Shown here: one piece after another, positions 17,011-26,229 of the stretch | Layout: each line of letters begins with the position of its first letter | Position numbering within the stretch: position 1 is the first letter of the stretch | DNA from: Caulobacter vibrioides | GTDB lineage: Bacteria; Pseudomonadota; Alphaproteobacteria; Caulobacterales; Caulobacteraceae | NCBI GenBank assembly: GCA_001449105.1 | Contig: LNIY01000070.1 | Location: forward strand, 20,134-84,133 | Length of the DNA stretch: 64,000 bases | Direction of reading: 5' to 3' | Notes under the pieces: model-generated | Told to the model about the DNA's origin: nothing | The model's database searches: none | What the model saw: the letters and a program-made list of their open reading frames with translations, nothing else | Translations under genes and position numbers: made by a program

Positions 17011-19387
17011 GGCGGTCGTCCTGGGCGCCGTCTTCACCGCCTTCGGGGCCTGCGCCCTGGCCCAGGACCTGCCGCTGCCCGATCTCAAGGCCGTCGTGGC
17101 CATGCGCGAAGACCTGCAACTCGAAGTCTGGATCAACGGCCGCAATACCGGTCTTGTCGCCGCCGTCGCGCGCGAGGCCGACGGCCGGCTGCGAATGCAG
17201 GCCGACGAGATGCGCGCGGTCGGCCTTGCGGCCTCCGGCGCGGATCTCGTCGACCTGGCGTCGGTCCGTGGGCTGTCGGCGACCTATGACGACCTTGGCC
17301 AGCGCCTGATGGTCGCCGCCGACATCGATCAGCTCGCGATCCAGCGCTTCGACCTGGCCGTGCGCCGCGAGGCGGCCGGCGCGGCGCGCCAGGACCTGGG
17401 CGCGGTGCTCAACTACATCGTCTCGGCCGACGCCGGGCAGGGCGACGGCGGAGACGGCCTGGGCGTCGACGCCCTGGGCCTGGCGCTCGACGGTCGCGTC
17501 TTCGGCCGGTTCGGGGTCGTGGCTACGAGTGTTTCGGCCAGCCATGTCGGCGAAGAGACCCGCATCGTGCGCCTCGACAGCACCTGGTCCTGGTACGATC
17601 CCAGGCGGATGCTGGGCCTGCGGGGCGGCGACTACATCAACGGCGGCTTTGCCTGGACGCGGCCGATCCGCATGGCCGGCTTCCAGATCCGCCGCGACTT
17701 CGCCACCCGTCCCGACATCGTCACCATGCCGTCGCCGCGCCTGGCCGCCACCGCCGCCGCGCCCTCGACGCTGGAGCTCTACGTCAACGACAGCCGCATC
17801 CTCAGCCGCCCGGTGGGCGCGGGGCCGATCCGCATCGACGGCCTGCCCGCGGCCCAGGGGTACAGCAACGTGCGCCTGGTGCTCGCCGACGCCGCCGGGC
17901 GGCAGGTGGCGGTGGACGCGCCGTTCTTCGCCACGCCGCTGCTGCTGCGCAAGGGACTGGCCGACTTCTCCGCCGAGGCGGGCTTCGCCCGTCGCGGTTT
18001 CGGGGTCGAGTCGGCCGACTACGCCGGTTCGGTCATCGGCTCGGCCAGCCTGCGCTACGGCGTGCTCGATTCCCTGACGCTGGAGGGCCATGTCGAGGCC
18101 GGCGCGGGTCTCGTGCAGGGCGGCGGCGGGGCGACCGTGCAGTTCGGCGGCCTGGGCGTGGTCTCGGCCTCGGCCGCGGCCAGCCACGTCGACGATCGCG
18201 GCGGCGCGCTGGCGGCCGTGGTCTTCGACAGCCGCTTCGCCGGCTTCTACGTCTCCGGCATGAGCATGCGGGCCTCGGCCGGTTACCGCGACCTGGCCTC
18301 GGTCACCTCGCGCCCGTCCTTCTATCGCAACTGGCGGATGGCCGGCGACGAGCCGCCGTGCGCCATCGACCAGGTCACCGTCTCGACCCCGCTTCGCCTG
18401 GCGCCGCTGATGGCCAGCGGCGACGCCCCGGTGGTCAGCGCCTCCTACAGCGCCCAGACGCCGGCCACGGGCCCCCGCCGCCAGGTCTGGAGCGGATCGC
18501 TGCGCCACACCCTGGCCGACCGCGTCACGGCCTATGCGACCGCCTACGCCAGCCGTGGAGAGCGGCGTGACGCCGGCGCGTTTCTCGGCATCTCCATCCC
18601 GCTCGGGGCCTCCGGCTCGGCGACGGCCGGCGTGCAGACCCAAGGCGGCGACACCGTCGCCTTCGCCGAGGCCAGCCGGGCCGAGACCCAGGTCGAGGGC
18701 AGCTATGGATGGCGTGGCCGGATCGAGCAGGGCGCGCGGCAGGGGGCGGAACTGCAGGGCGCCTATCGCGGCCGCAACGCCCGCGTCTCGGGCGCGGTGC
18801 AGTACGCCGACGGCGCCGCGCGCGGTCAGGTGCAGGTCGAGGGCGCGGTGGCCTGGCTAGGCGGGGTCAGCGCGGCGACCAACCGGCTGGAGGGCTCTTT
18901 CGCCTTGGTGGAGGTCGGCGCGCCCGATGTGCCGGTGCTCTACCAGAACCAGAAGGTCGGCCGCAGCGACCGCAACGGCCGTCTCCTGGTGCGCAATCTC
19001 GAGGCCTTCGAGGTCAACCGCCTGGCGATCGACAGCCAGGATCTTCCGCTGGAACTGGAGGCCGCCCAGACCGAGCGCACCGTCACGCCGATGGCGGGCG
19101 GCGGCGCCATCGTCCGCTTTGGCGTCGGCAAGAGCCCGCCGGCGGTGCTGCTGACCCTCTACCGCCCGGACGGCGGCTTCGTGCCGCCCGGCGCCGAGGT
19201 GATCCGCGCCGGCGTCGCCGAGCGGGCCATCGTCGGCTATGACGGCCAGACCTTCCTGACCGGCGTCACTCAGGACGCCGACCTGCGCGTCGTCGTCGAG
19301 GACGGCGCCGAGTGCGTCGCGCGACTGGTCCTGGGCTCGGTCGCCAGCGAGGGAGGCCGGCATGTCGTCGAAGCCGTCTGCCGCTAG
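16988..19387 (+). CDS. Outer-membrane usher (FimD/CsuD-like)
   Basis: The usher (799 residues) forms the outer-membrane pore through which pili are assembled. The signal peptide (to about residue 25) is followed by an N-terminal domain, a long beta-barrel with TRPIRMAGFQIRRDFATRPDIVTMPSPR type strands and SPRL...APSTLELYVNDS plug region, then the C-terminal domains around NRLAIDSQDLPLELE. It overlaps both neighbours (23 bp with the chaperone, 26 bp with the tip gene), so all four genes are one transcript. Confidence 0.92.
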   Translation: MRRSRATEAVVLGAVFTAFGACALAQDLPLPDLKAVVAMREDLQLEVWINGRNTGLVAAVAREADGRLRMQADEMRAVGLAASGADLVDLASVRGLSATYDDLGQRLMVAADIDQLAIQRFDLAVRREAAGAARQDLGAVLNYIVSADAGQGDGGDGLGVDALGLALDGRVFGRFGVVATSVSASHVGEETRIVRLDSTWSWYDPRRMLGLRGGDYINGGFAWTRPIRMAGFQIRRDFATRPDIVTMPSPRLAATAAAPSTLELYVNDSRILSRPVGAGPIRIDGLPAAQGYSNVRLVLADAAGRQVAVDAPFFATPLLLRKGLADFSAEAGFARRGFGVESADYAGSVIGSASLRYGVLDSLTLEGHVEAGAGLVQGGGGATVQFGGLGVVSASAAASHVDDRGGALAAVVFDSRFAGFYVSGMSMRASAGYRDLASVTSRPSFYRNWRMAGDEPPCAIDQVTVSTPLRLAPLMASGDAPVVSASYSAQTPATGPRRQVWSGSLRHTLADRVTAYATAYASRGERRDAGAFLGISIPLGASGSATAGVQTQGGDTVAFAEASRAETQVEGSYGWRGRIEQGARQGAELQGAYRGRNARVSGAVQYADGAARGQVQVEGAVAWLGGVSAATNRLEGSFALVEVGAPDVPVLYQNQKVGRSDRNGRLLVRNLEAFEVNRLAIDSQDLPLELEAAQTERTVTPMAGGGAIVRFGVGKSPPAVLLTLYRPDGGFVPPGAEVIRAGVAERAIVGYDGQTFLTGVTQDADLRVVVEDGAECVARLVLGSVASEGGRHVVEAVCR

Positions 19388-20357
19388 CCTCCGACGCCTG
19401 CGCCTTGCGGCGCTGGCCGGACTGGTGCTGGTCGCCCTGGCCTGGCTCTGCGCGCCTTCGCCGGCGCAGGCCGCCGCCAGTTGCAACGCCTCGATCTCCA
19501 GCGTGAACCTCGGCTCGACCCTCAGTCCGCTGACGGCCGGGACGGTCGACGCCACGGCGACCCTCAACTTCAGCTGCACCGGCCTGACGCCGCTGCTGCC
19601 CGTCTCGCTGTGCCCCAATCTCGACGCCGGTTCAGGCGGCAGCAACGGGGCGGGCCAGCGCTACATGGTCGGACCCGGCGGCGCGACCGTGCCGTTCCAG
19701 ATCTACCAGGACAGCGGCCGCAGCCAGCCCTGGGGCTCGTCGGTGCTGCTGGTGTTCGGCGCGGTGCCGACCATCAGCGCCAATCCCGGCACGGGCAGTT
19801 CGATCAACGTCAACCAGACCGTCTATCTGCGGCTGTCGACCTCGAGCACGACGCTGCCCGGCGCCTACGCCACCAGCTTCACGGGCCAGACCTTCTTCTG
19901 GGGCTTGAACCTGCTGTCCTGCGCGGGCGTCACGGTCGGCTCGACGCTGACGCCGGCCACCTTCACCTTCAGCGCCACCCTGATCGCCGACTGCACGATC
20001 ACGACCGGCAACCTGAACTTCGGAAACGTCGGCGTGCTGGGCGTCGCCAAGGACGCCCAGACCGGCATGTCGGTGACCTGCACCAAGGACACGCCGTACG
20101 CCATCGGCCTGGACAACGGCCAGCAGGGAACCTCGGCCACCGCCCGCCGGATGAAGGCCGCCGGCCAGTACGTCACCTACGGCATCTACAAGGACGAGGC
20201 GCGCGGCTCGCCCTGGGGAACGGGAACGGGGCTGACGGCCGGCGGCAGCGGCACGGGCGGCGCCCAGCCGCTCACCCTCTACGGTCGCGTGCCGGCCCAG
20301 ACGACGCCGTCGCCCGGAACCTATGGCGACCAGGTGATCGCCACGGTGACCTACTGA
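19362..20357 (+). CDS. Two-domain SCPU fimbrial tip protein (CsuE-like)
   Basis: The protein has 331 residues: a positively charged signal peptide (to about residue 37, AQAAA), then two SCPU domains, about residues 38-180 (ISSVNLGSTLSPL, NFSCTGLTPLLPVSLC) and 190-331 (ITTGNLNFGNVGVL, ending GDQVIATVTY). In Csu pili the two-domain subunit sits at the tip and is the adhesin. The second domain closely resembles the single-domain pilin at the head of the operon. It converges on the cobalamin operon, overlapping its last gene by 7 bp. Confidence 0.88.
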   Translation: MSSKPSAASLRRLRLAALAGLVLVALAWLCAPSPAQAAASCNASISSVNLGSTLSPLTAGTVDATATLNFSCTGLTPLLPVSLCPNLDAGSGGSNGAGQRYMVGPGGATVPFQIYQDSGRSQPWGSSVLLVFGAVPTISANPGTGSSINVNQTVYLRLSTSSTTLPGAYATSFTGQTFFWGLNLLSCAGVTVGSTLTPATFTFSATLIADCTITTGNLNFGNVGVLGVAKDAQTGMSVTCTKDTPYAIGLDNGQQGTSATARRMKAAGQYVTYGIYKDEARGSPWGTGTGLTAGGSGTGGAQPLTLYGRVPAQTTPSPGTYGDQVIATVTY

Positions 20358-20854
20358 TCCAGGTCCCAGGCGAAGGCCTCGCCCTCGAAGGCGTCGGCGC
20401 CCCGGCCGATGGCCGTTACGGCCGCGATCATCCGGCCGTCCCGCCCCAGCGCCGCGTCGGCCAGGGCGATCATCAGCGGGTTTGGCGTGGCCGAGGGCGA
20501 CAGCGCCCGCAGCGCCCTGGCCAGCTCCGCCTCGTCGCGCTCGGGCGCCAGGCGGCAGGCCAGGATGAACGCCGCCGCCGTCGAGCGGCTGACCCCGGCG
20601 TAGCAGTGCAGCAGCAGCGGTCGCGCGCCGTCCCAGCCGCCGGCGAAGGCCAGCAGCGCGCCGACCATGGCCGCGTCGGGCGGTATGAGGCCCTCGCGCG
20701 GCTCGGCGATGTCGTGGAAGACCAGGTGCAGCCGCTCGACATCGGCGACGTCCGGCGCAAGGGCGGTCGGCGACAGCAGGCTGACCACGTGCGAGGGGGC
20801 GTGGGCCGTCAGATGCGCGTCCAGCCGGCTGAGCGGGCAGACGGCCAGGATCAT
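20351..20854 (-). CDS. Tyrosine/dual-specificity phosphatase-like protein in the cobalamin operon
   Basis: The product has 167 residues. LLLHCYAGVSRSTAAAF is the HCxxGxSRS active-site loop of cysteine-based phosphatases, with a plausible general-acid Asp in VFHDIAEP. It is the last gene of the B12 operon; its start overlaps the cobS stop by 4 bp. Alpha-ribazole-phosphate phosphatase, which the pathway needs next to CobT and CobS, is otherwise absent from the operon, so this protein is a candidate replacement. That is inference from position; it could also be a protein tyrosine phosphatase. Confidence 0.8.
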   Translation of the reverse strand: MILAVCPLSRLDAHLTAHAPSHVVSLLSPTALAPDVADVERLHLVFHDIAEPREGLIPPDAAMVGALLAFAGGWDGARPLLLHCYAGVSRSTAAAFILACRLAPERDEAELARALRALSPSATPNPLMIALADAALGRDGRMIAAVTAIGRGADAFEGEAFAWDLDQ

Positions 20855-21609
20855 GCCAGCAAGGCCGCCAGGCCCAGCAGGGCGCCCAGTTCGGCAAGCT
20901 GCTCGATCGCGCCCAGCACGTCGCCGACATAGCCGCCGATCAGCCGCCGGGCCAGCAGGGCCATGGCCGCGGCCAGGACGGCGGCCAGGCCGATCGCCGC
21001 CAGCGCGCCCAGCGGCGGGGCCAGCAGCAGGGGCCAGAGACCCAGCAGCGCGGCGACCAGCACCTCGGCCGGCTTCACGCCGTCGGGCGCGGGCTTGTAC
21101 TTGGCGTCGGCGCGGTCGCTGACGTGGGGCAGGGCGGCCATGGTCGCCACGGCGGCGACGCGGCCGATCCCGTGGGCGGCCAGCAGGGCCAGCGCGGCGT
21201 TCATCGGGGTCAGGCTGGCCAGGGTCGCGGCCTTGGTCCCCAGCACCGCCAGCAGGGCCAGCACGCCGTAGGTCCCGACGCGGCTGTCCTTCATGATCTC
21301 CAGGCGGCGCTCGCGGGTCAGGCCGCCGCCGAGGCCGTCGGCGGTGTCGGCCAGGCCGTCCTCGTGGAAGCCGCCGGTCAGCAGCAGTCCGACGCCCAGG
21401 GCCAGCAGGGCCGGAACCCAGCCGCTCCAGACCTGTCCGGCCGCCAGCAGGACCAGCGCGCAGATCCCGCCGACCAGGAGGCCGACCAGCGGGAAGTAAC
21501 GCGCCGAACGGGTGATCCAGTCGGGCTCGAAGCCGCGCAGGGGCGGGGTCGGCAGCCGGGTCAGGAACTGCACCGCGCAGAGCAGCAGTTGCAGCTGCCG
21601 GCCGATCAT
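20851..21609 (-). CDS. cobS: Adenosylcobinamide-GDP ribazoletransferase
   Basis: CobS (252 residues), an integral membrane enzyme, joins adenosylcobinamide-GDP with alpha-ribazole (phosphate) to form adenosylcobalamin (phosphate). FLTRLPTPP near the N-terminus, GGFHEDGLADTADGLGGG and MKDSRVGTYG are the family signatures. It overlaps both cobT (upstream) and the phosphatase gene (downstream) by 4 bp. Confidence 0.95.
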   Translation of the reverse strand: MIGRQLQLLLCAVQFLTRLPTPPLRGFEPDWITRSARYFPLVGLLVGGICALVLLAAGQVWSGWVPALLALGVGLLLTGGFHEDGLADTADGLGGGLTRERRLEIMKDSRVGTYGVLALLAVLGTKAATLASLTPMNAALALLAAHGIGRVAAVATMAALPHVSDRADAKYKPAPDGVKPAEVLVAALLGLWPLLLAPPLGALAAIGLAAVLAAAMALLARRLIGGYVGDVLGAIEQLAELGALLGLAALLA

Positions 21610-22631
21610 CCCAGCACGTCGGCCAGGTCGGCCACTTCCGTCAGCAGGTTTGCCGCCGCCGCCAGCAGCGGCGCGGCCAGCACCGATCCCGTGCCTTCGC
21701 CCAGGCGCAGGCCAAGGTCGAGCAGGGGCTCAACGCCCAGGGCCGCCAGCATGGCCGCGTGGCCCTTCTCGGCCGAGCCGTGGGCGAAGACGCAGTAGTC
21801 CAGGGCCTCCGGCGCCAGGCGCACGGCCGCCAGGGCCGCGGCGGTGGCGATGAAGCCGTCGACCAGCACCGGACGCCGCCGGGCGGCCGCGCCCAGCACC
21901 GCGCCGGCCATCATGGCGATCTCGCAGCCGCCGAATTCGGCCAGCACCGAGAACGGGTCCTCGGCGTCGCTGCGGGCGGCGGCGCGGGCGATGGCGGCGG
22001 CCTTGCGGGCCAGGCCCTCGGCGTCATGCCCCGTGCCTTGGCCCACGCACCCGTCCAGCGGCGCGGGCGCCAGGCGGTGCATGACCAGGGCCGCGGCCGA
22101 ACTGTTGCCGATGCCCATCTCGCCGATGGCCAGCACGTCGGCCGTATCGAGAGCCCGGCCGGCGACCTCGACGCCGCGCGTCAGGGCCAGATGGGTCTCC
22201 TGCCGGGTCAGGGCCGCCTCGCGGGCGGCGTTGCGGGCGCCCAGGCGCACCTTGGCGTCGATCAGGTCCGGATGGGCCGCAAGCTCGGCCGCGACGCCGG
22301 CGTCCACCACCTTGACCGACACGCCGGTCGCCCTGGCGAAGGCGTTGACGCTGGACCGCCCCGACAGGAACAGCCCCACCATCGCCGCCGTCACGGCCGA
22401 CGGATAGCTGGAGACGCCTTCTTCGGTCAGGCCGTGGTCGCCGGCGAACACCAGCAGCGCCGTGCGGTCGGCGCGGGGCGAGAGGCTGTCGGCGATCAGG
22501 CCCAGGCGCACGGCCAGGTCCTCGATCCGGCCGAGCGACCCCGGCGGCTTGGCCTTGCCGTCCAGCTTGGCCCGCAGCTTGGGCTCCAGCGCGCGGTCGA
22601 CGGCGGCGATCGGCGGGGGCGCGAAGGTCAT
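21606..22631 (-). CDS. cobT: Nicotinate-nucleotide-dimethylbenzimidazole phosphoribosyltransferase
   Basis: CobT (341 residues) activates the lower ligand of B12 to alpha-ribazole-5'-phosphate. LDGKAKPPGSLGRIEDLAVRLG is the N-terminal hallmark, VFAGDHGLTEEGVSSYP binds substrate, and FAHGSAEKGHAAML carries the catalytic glutamate. ATG 22631 overlaps the cbiB stop by 4 bp and is preferred to an in-frame start 48 bp upstream. Confidence 0.95.
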   Translation of the reverse strand: MTFAPPPIAAVDRALEPKLRAKLDGKAKPPGSLGRIEDLAVRLGLIADSLSPRADRTALLVFAGDHGLTEEGVSSYPSAVTAAMVGLFLSGRSSVNAFARATGVSVKVVDAGVAAELAAHPDLIDAKVRLGARNAAREAALTRQETHLALTRGVEVAGRALDTADVLAIGEMGIGNSSAAALVMHRLAPAPLDGCVGQGTGHDAEGLARKAAAIARAAARSDAEDPFSVLAEFGGCEIAMMAGAVLGAAARRRPVLVDGFIATAAALAAVRLAPEALDYCVFAHGSAEKGHAAMLAALGVEPLLDLGLRLGEGTGSVLAAPLLAAAANLLTEVADLADVLG

Positions 22632-23584
22632 TGGGTCAGTCTCCAGCCGCCCAGGCACAGAAGGGTCACCAGCAGCCACAGCAGGGCGCAGGCGCGGCGA
22701 TAGATCCGAAGGCCCCGGCGCAGGTCGGTCAGGTCGGGCGCGCGGCCGTCGCCGAAGCTCGGCCGATCGGTGGTCTCGCCGTCATAGCGAGCCGGACCGC
22801 CAAGCCTTACCCCCAAGGCTCCGGCCATGGCCGCCTCCGGCCAGCCGGCGTTTGGCGAGGCGTGCTTGCGCGCGTCGCGGCGCATGATCGCCCAGCCCCG
22901 CCAGCCCGCGCCCAGGCAGATCAGTAGGCCCGCCAGCCGCGCGGGCGCCCAGTTCATCACGTCGTCGGTCCTGGCCGCCGCCCAGCCGAACGCCCGCCAG
23001 CGCGGCTCCATGTGGCCGATCTGGCTGTCGGCGGTGTTCACGACCTTGTAGGCGAACAGGCCCGGCAGGCCGAACAGCGTCAGCCACGAGGCCGGCGCCA
23101 CAACGCCGTCGTTGAAGCTCTCGGCCAGGCTTTCCAGCGCCGCGGCGGTGACGCCGTGCAGATCCAGGTCGTCGACGTCGCGCCCGACGATCAGGCCGAC
23201 CGCGGCGCGCGCCGCCGGCAGGTCGCCGGCTTCCAGCGGGTCGAGCACCGCCATCACGTGCTGGTGCAGGCTGCGCTGCGCCAGGCCCAGGGTCGCCAGC
23301 AGCGCCACCACCAGCGTGGCCAGAAGGCCGCTATCGAACGCCGCCTCAAGTAGGCTGCCGATCAGGATCGCGGCCCCGACCAGGATGGCCACCGTGACGA
23401 CGCCCAGCTCCTTGCGGCGGATCTCGGAGGCCTCGGGCCGGTTCCACCGCCGCTCCATCGCGTCGATCGCCTTGCCGATCCAGGTCACCGGATGCGGCAG
23501 CGCCTTGTGCAGGCCCTGGGGATAGCCGACCAGGGCCTCGATCACGAGGGCCAGCGGAGGCGCGAGCAGCAGCGGTTCAGCCAT
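22628..23584 (-). CDS. cbiB: Adenosylcobinamide-phosphate synthase
   Basis: CbiB/CobD (318 residues) amidates adenosylcobyric acid with aminopropanol phosphate. It is a multi-spanning membrane protein with GYPQGLHKALPHPVTWIGK near the N-terminus and ALESLAESFNDGVVAPASW in the middle, both typical. The start ATG 23584 overlaps the upstream ATPase gene by 8 bp. In the Pseudomonas naming scheme this gene is cobD. Confidence 0.94.
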   Translation of the reverse strand: MAEPLLLAPPLALVIEALVGYPQGLHKALPHPVTWIGKAIDAMERRWNRPEASEIRRKELGVVTVAILVGAAILIGSLLEAAFDSGLLATLVVALLATLGLAQRSLHQHVMAVLDPLEAGDLPAARAAVGLIVGRDVDDLDLHGVTAAALESLAESFNDGVVAPASWLTLFGLPGLFAYKVVNTADSQIGHMEPRWRAFGWAAARTDDVMNWAPARLAGLLICLGAGWRGWAIMRRDARKHASPNAGWPEAAMAGALGVRLGGPARYDGETTDRPSFGDGRAPDLTDLRRGLRIYRRACALLWLLVTLLCLGGWRLTQ

Positions 23585-24374
23585 GGCGTCCCACAAGTTC
23601 GATCAGCGGACCCGTCTGGCCCTCGACCACTCTTGCCGTGACTCCATAGGCGCGGGCCAGCACGTCCGGCGTCAGGGCCTCTCGCGGCGGTCCGTCGGCG
23701 ATCAGCCGGCCGTCGACCAGCACCAGCACCCGGTCGGCCAGGCGGGCGGCGATGGCCAGGTCGTGCAGGGTCATGACCACGCCCTGTCCCGCCTGGGCCG
23801 CGAAGCCGCGCATCAGGTCGACGGCGTCCAGCTGGTGGCCGGGATCCAGGCCCGCCAGCGGTTCGTCGGCCAGCAGCCAGTTGGGTTCGCCGGCCAGCAC
23901 CCGGGCGAACAGGGCCCGCCCGCGCTCGCCGCCCGACAGGCTTTTCACCTCCCGGCGAGCGAGGCTTTCGAGGTCGGTGTGCTTCAGCGCCCGGGCCACG
24001 GCCAGATGGTCGGCTTCGGAGAGGCCCCGCGCGCCGCTGTGCGGAATGCGGCCAAGGCCCACCAGGGTCTCGACGTCGACGGCCCAGGCCACTTCCGGCG
24101 TCTGCGGCAGGAAGCCGATGCGGCGGGCGCGATCGCGGTGCGAAAGGGCGGCCAGGGGCGCGCCGTCGATGCTGACGCTCCCGGCGTCCGGCTTTCGCAA
24201 GCCCGCCAGGCACGCCAGCAGGGTCGACTTGCCCGCGCCGTTGGGACCGACCACGGCCGTGACCTCGCCGGCCCGGAAGGCGGCGGAGACCCCGTGCAGC
24301 ACGGGGCGGCCGCCCAGGGCGACGCTGAGGTTCTCGGCGCAAAGCGCGGCGCCGGAGAGGTGGGGGGCGGTCAT
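23577..24374 (-). CDS. btuD: Cobalamin ABC transporter, ATP-binding protein
   Basis: This 265-residue FecE/BtuD-type ATPase has Walker A GPNGAGKST, Q-loop FLPQTPEV, signature KSLSGGERGRA, Walker B LLADEPLAGLDP and switch His in LHDLAIA. It powers B12 or cobinamide import through the adjacent BtuC-like permease. Its ATG overlaps the permease stop (ATGA). The specificity is taken from the operon and riboswitch. Confidence 0.92.
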   Translation of the reverse strand: MTAPHLSGAALCAENLSVALGGRPVLHGVSAAFRAGEVTAVVGPNGAGKSTLLACLAGLRKPDAGSVSIDGAPLAALSHRDRARRIGFLPQTPEVAWAVDVETLVGLGRIPHSGARGLSEADHLAVARALKHTDLESLARREVKSLSGGERGRALFARVLAGEPNWLLADEPLAGLDPGHQLDAVDLMRGFAAQAGQGVVMTLHDLAIAARLADRVLVLVDGRLIADGPPREALTPDVLARAYGVTARVVEGQTGPLIELVGRHG

Positions 24375-25357
24375 GCGAGCCTCCGGCGCATGGAGATCAG
24401 GAGGGCCAGGAAGAACGGCCCGCCGACGGCGGCGGTGGCCACGCCCAGGCGCATCTCGGCGGCCGAGGGCGTCAGGCGCACGACGATGTCGGCCGCCAGC
24501 ACCAGGGCCGAGCCGGCCAGGGCGGCGGGAACCAGCAGGGCGCCCGGCCGGTGCCCGACGAGGGGGCGCACCAGGTGCGGGGCGATCAGGCCGACGAAGC
24601 CGATCAGGCCGGTCACCGCCACGCTGGCGCCCGAGGCGATCCCGACGCCCACCGCCAGGATCACCCGCACGGCCGACAGGTTGACGCCCAGCGCGGTCGC
24701 GCCGGTTTCGCCCAGGGTCAGGGCGTCCAGCGACTTGCGCAGGGTCAGCAGGATGGCCAGGCCCACGACGATCAGCGGCACGGCCAGCCGCACCTCCTCG
24801 ACGCTGCGGTCGGCCAGCGAGCCCAGCAGCCAGCTGATGATCTCCTGCGCGGCCCAGGGATTGGGGGCCAGGGACAGGGCCAGAGCCACGCCGGCGCTGG
24901 CCACGGTGTTGAGGATCACGCCGGCCAGCAGGAAGGTCACCGTGCCGCCGGTGGTGCCGGCCAGGGCCAGCATGAGGACCACGCCCAGGCCCGCGCCCAG
25001 GATCGCGCAGGCCGGCAGCAGCCAGGTCGCCGTGAAGGCCAGGCCCAGATAGAGGCTCATCACCGCGCCCAGGGCGGCCATGGACGACACGCCCAGCACG
25101 CCGGGATCGGCCAGGGGGTTGCGGGTGTAGCCTTGCATGGCCGCGCCCGAGAGGCCCAGCGCGGCCCCGATGGCCACGGCCAGCACGGTGCGCGGCAGGC
25201 GCAGTTCGAAAATGATCGCCCAGCGCGGATCGGCGCGGTCGACCCAGGCGCTCCACGGCGCCCAGACCCGGCCGCTCATCAGCGACAGGCCGAACAATAC
25301 GGCTATGGCCAGCAGCAGGCCGCCGATCAGCAGCCAGGAACGTCGGGAATGGCTCAT
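24371..25357 (-). CDS. btuC: Cobalamin ABC transporter, permease
   Basis: The FecCD-family permease has 328 residues and about ten membrane segments. LRLPRTVLAVAIGAALGLSGAAMQGYTRNPLADPGVLG near the start and GLIGFVGLIAPHLVR near the end are the family signatures. It overlaps the binding-protein gene by 4 bp upstream and the ATPase gene by 4 bp downstream. Confidence 0.93.
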   Translation of the reverse strand: MSHSRRSWLLIGGLLLAIAVLFGLSLMSGRVWAPWSAWVDRADPRWAIIFELRLPRTVLAVAIGAALGLSGAAMQGYTRNPLADPGVLGVSSMAALGAVMSLYLGLAFTATWLLPACAILGAGLGVVLMLALAGTTGGTVTFLLAGVILNTVASAGVALALSLAPNPWAAQEIISWLLGSLADRSVEEVRLAVPLIVVGLAILLTLRKSLDALTLGETGATALGVNLSAVRVILAVGVGIASGASVAVTGLIGFVGLIAPHLVRPLVGHRPGALLVPAALAGSALVLAADIVVRLTPSAAEMRLGVATAAVGGPFFLALLISMRRRLA

Positions 25358-26229
25358 GCGCGGGCCTTCAGCACTTCGCGGCGAGCGGCCGCCAGGGTCG
25401 CGGCGGTGTCGATCAGGGTGGGGCCGCCGCAATAGAGCAGCCGCTCGGGAAAGACCGCACGGGTCATGCGATGGCTCACGCTGGCGAGGGCGGGGTGGTT
25501 GAGCATGCGTTCGGCCCAGGTGGGGGCGTCGGGTCGCGCCTGGCCGGCCAGCAGCACCTGCGGAGGATCGTCCAGCAGCCTCTCCAGCGAGACGTTGCCC
25601 CATTTCTTCAGGCCATAGCGGCTGGCGACGTTCGTGAAACCGGCGCGCTTCATCATCTCGTCGACCAGCGTGCCTTCGCCGGCCGCGAAGCCGTTGGGCT
25701 GGAACACCAGCGCCTCCAGCGGGCGCGAGCCGGGCGGCGGGGCGGAAGCCGCCAGCGCCCGGTCGATGCGCGCGATCAGGGCCTCGCCGCGTTCGGGGCG
25801 GCCGGCGGCGTCGGCGATGCGGCGGATGTCGGCCTGGTTCTCGACCCAGCTGTTGGGCACCTTGAAGAGCTCGGCCCGCACGCCCAGCCGCTTCAGCGCC
25901 GCGCGGGTGGCGGGCGAGGAGTGGGCGGCGCTCAGCACCACGTCGGGCCGCAGCGCGATCACCTCCTCGGCGCTCTCGTAGGTGATCGGATAGCTCTTGG
26001 CGCGCTCGGCGATGCTCGACTGCTGCGGGTCACGGGCGTAGTGGCTCAGCGCGGCGATCTGGTCGCGATCGGCCACCTCCACCAGCACGCCGTCGAGGCA
26101 GGGGTTGAGCGAGACGATGCGCGGCTTGCGCGCGGCGGCCTCGGCCGCGCCCGCGCCCGCCGTCAGGCCGGCGGCCAGGCTCGCGCTCAGGCCGGCGCCC
26201 AAGGCCGCGCGACGGCTCAGCGCGGTCAA
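25354..26229 (-). CDS. btuF: Cobalamin ABC transporter, periplasmic binding protein
   Basis: The 291-residue protein has a helical-backbone type binding fold (RIVSLNPCLDGVLVEVADRDQIAALS, then EEVIALRPDVVLSA). The N-terminus TALSRRAALGAGLSASLAAGL looks like a twin-arginine signal, unusual for this family, which usually uses Sec or lipoprotein signals. It overlaps cobO by 4 bp. B12 specificity is from context. Confidence 0.88.
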   Translation of the reverse strand: MTALSRRAALGAGLSASLAAGLTAGAGAAEAAARKPRIVSLNPCLDGVLVEVADRDQIAALSHYARDPQQSSIAERAKSYPITYESAEEVIALRPDVVLSAAHSSPATRAALKRLGVRAELFKVPNSWVENQADIRRIADAAGRPERGEALIARIDRALAASAPPPGSRPLEALVFQPNGFAAGEGTLVDEMMKRAGFTNVASRYGLKKWGNVSLERLLDDPPQVLLAGQARPDAPTWAERMLNHPALASVSHRMTRAVFPERLLYCGGPTLIDTAATLAAARREVLKARA

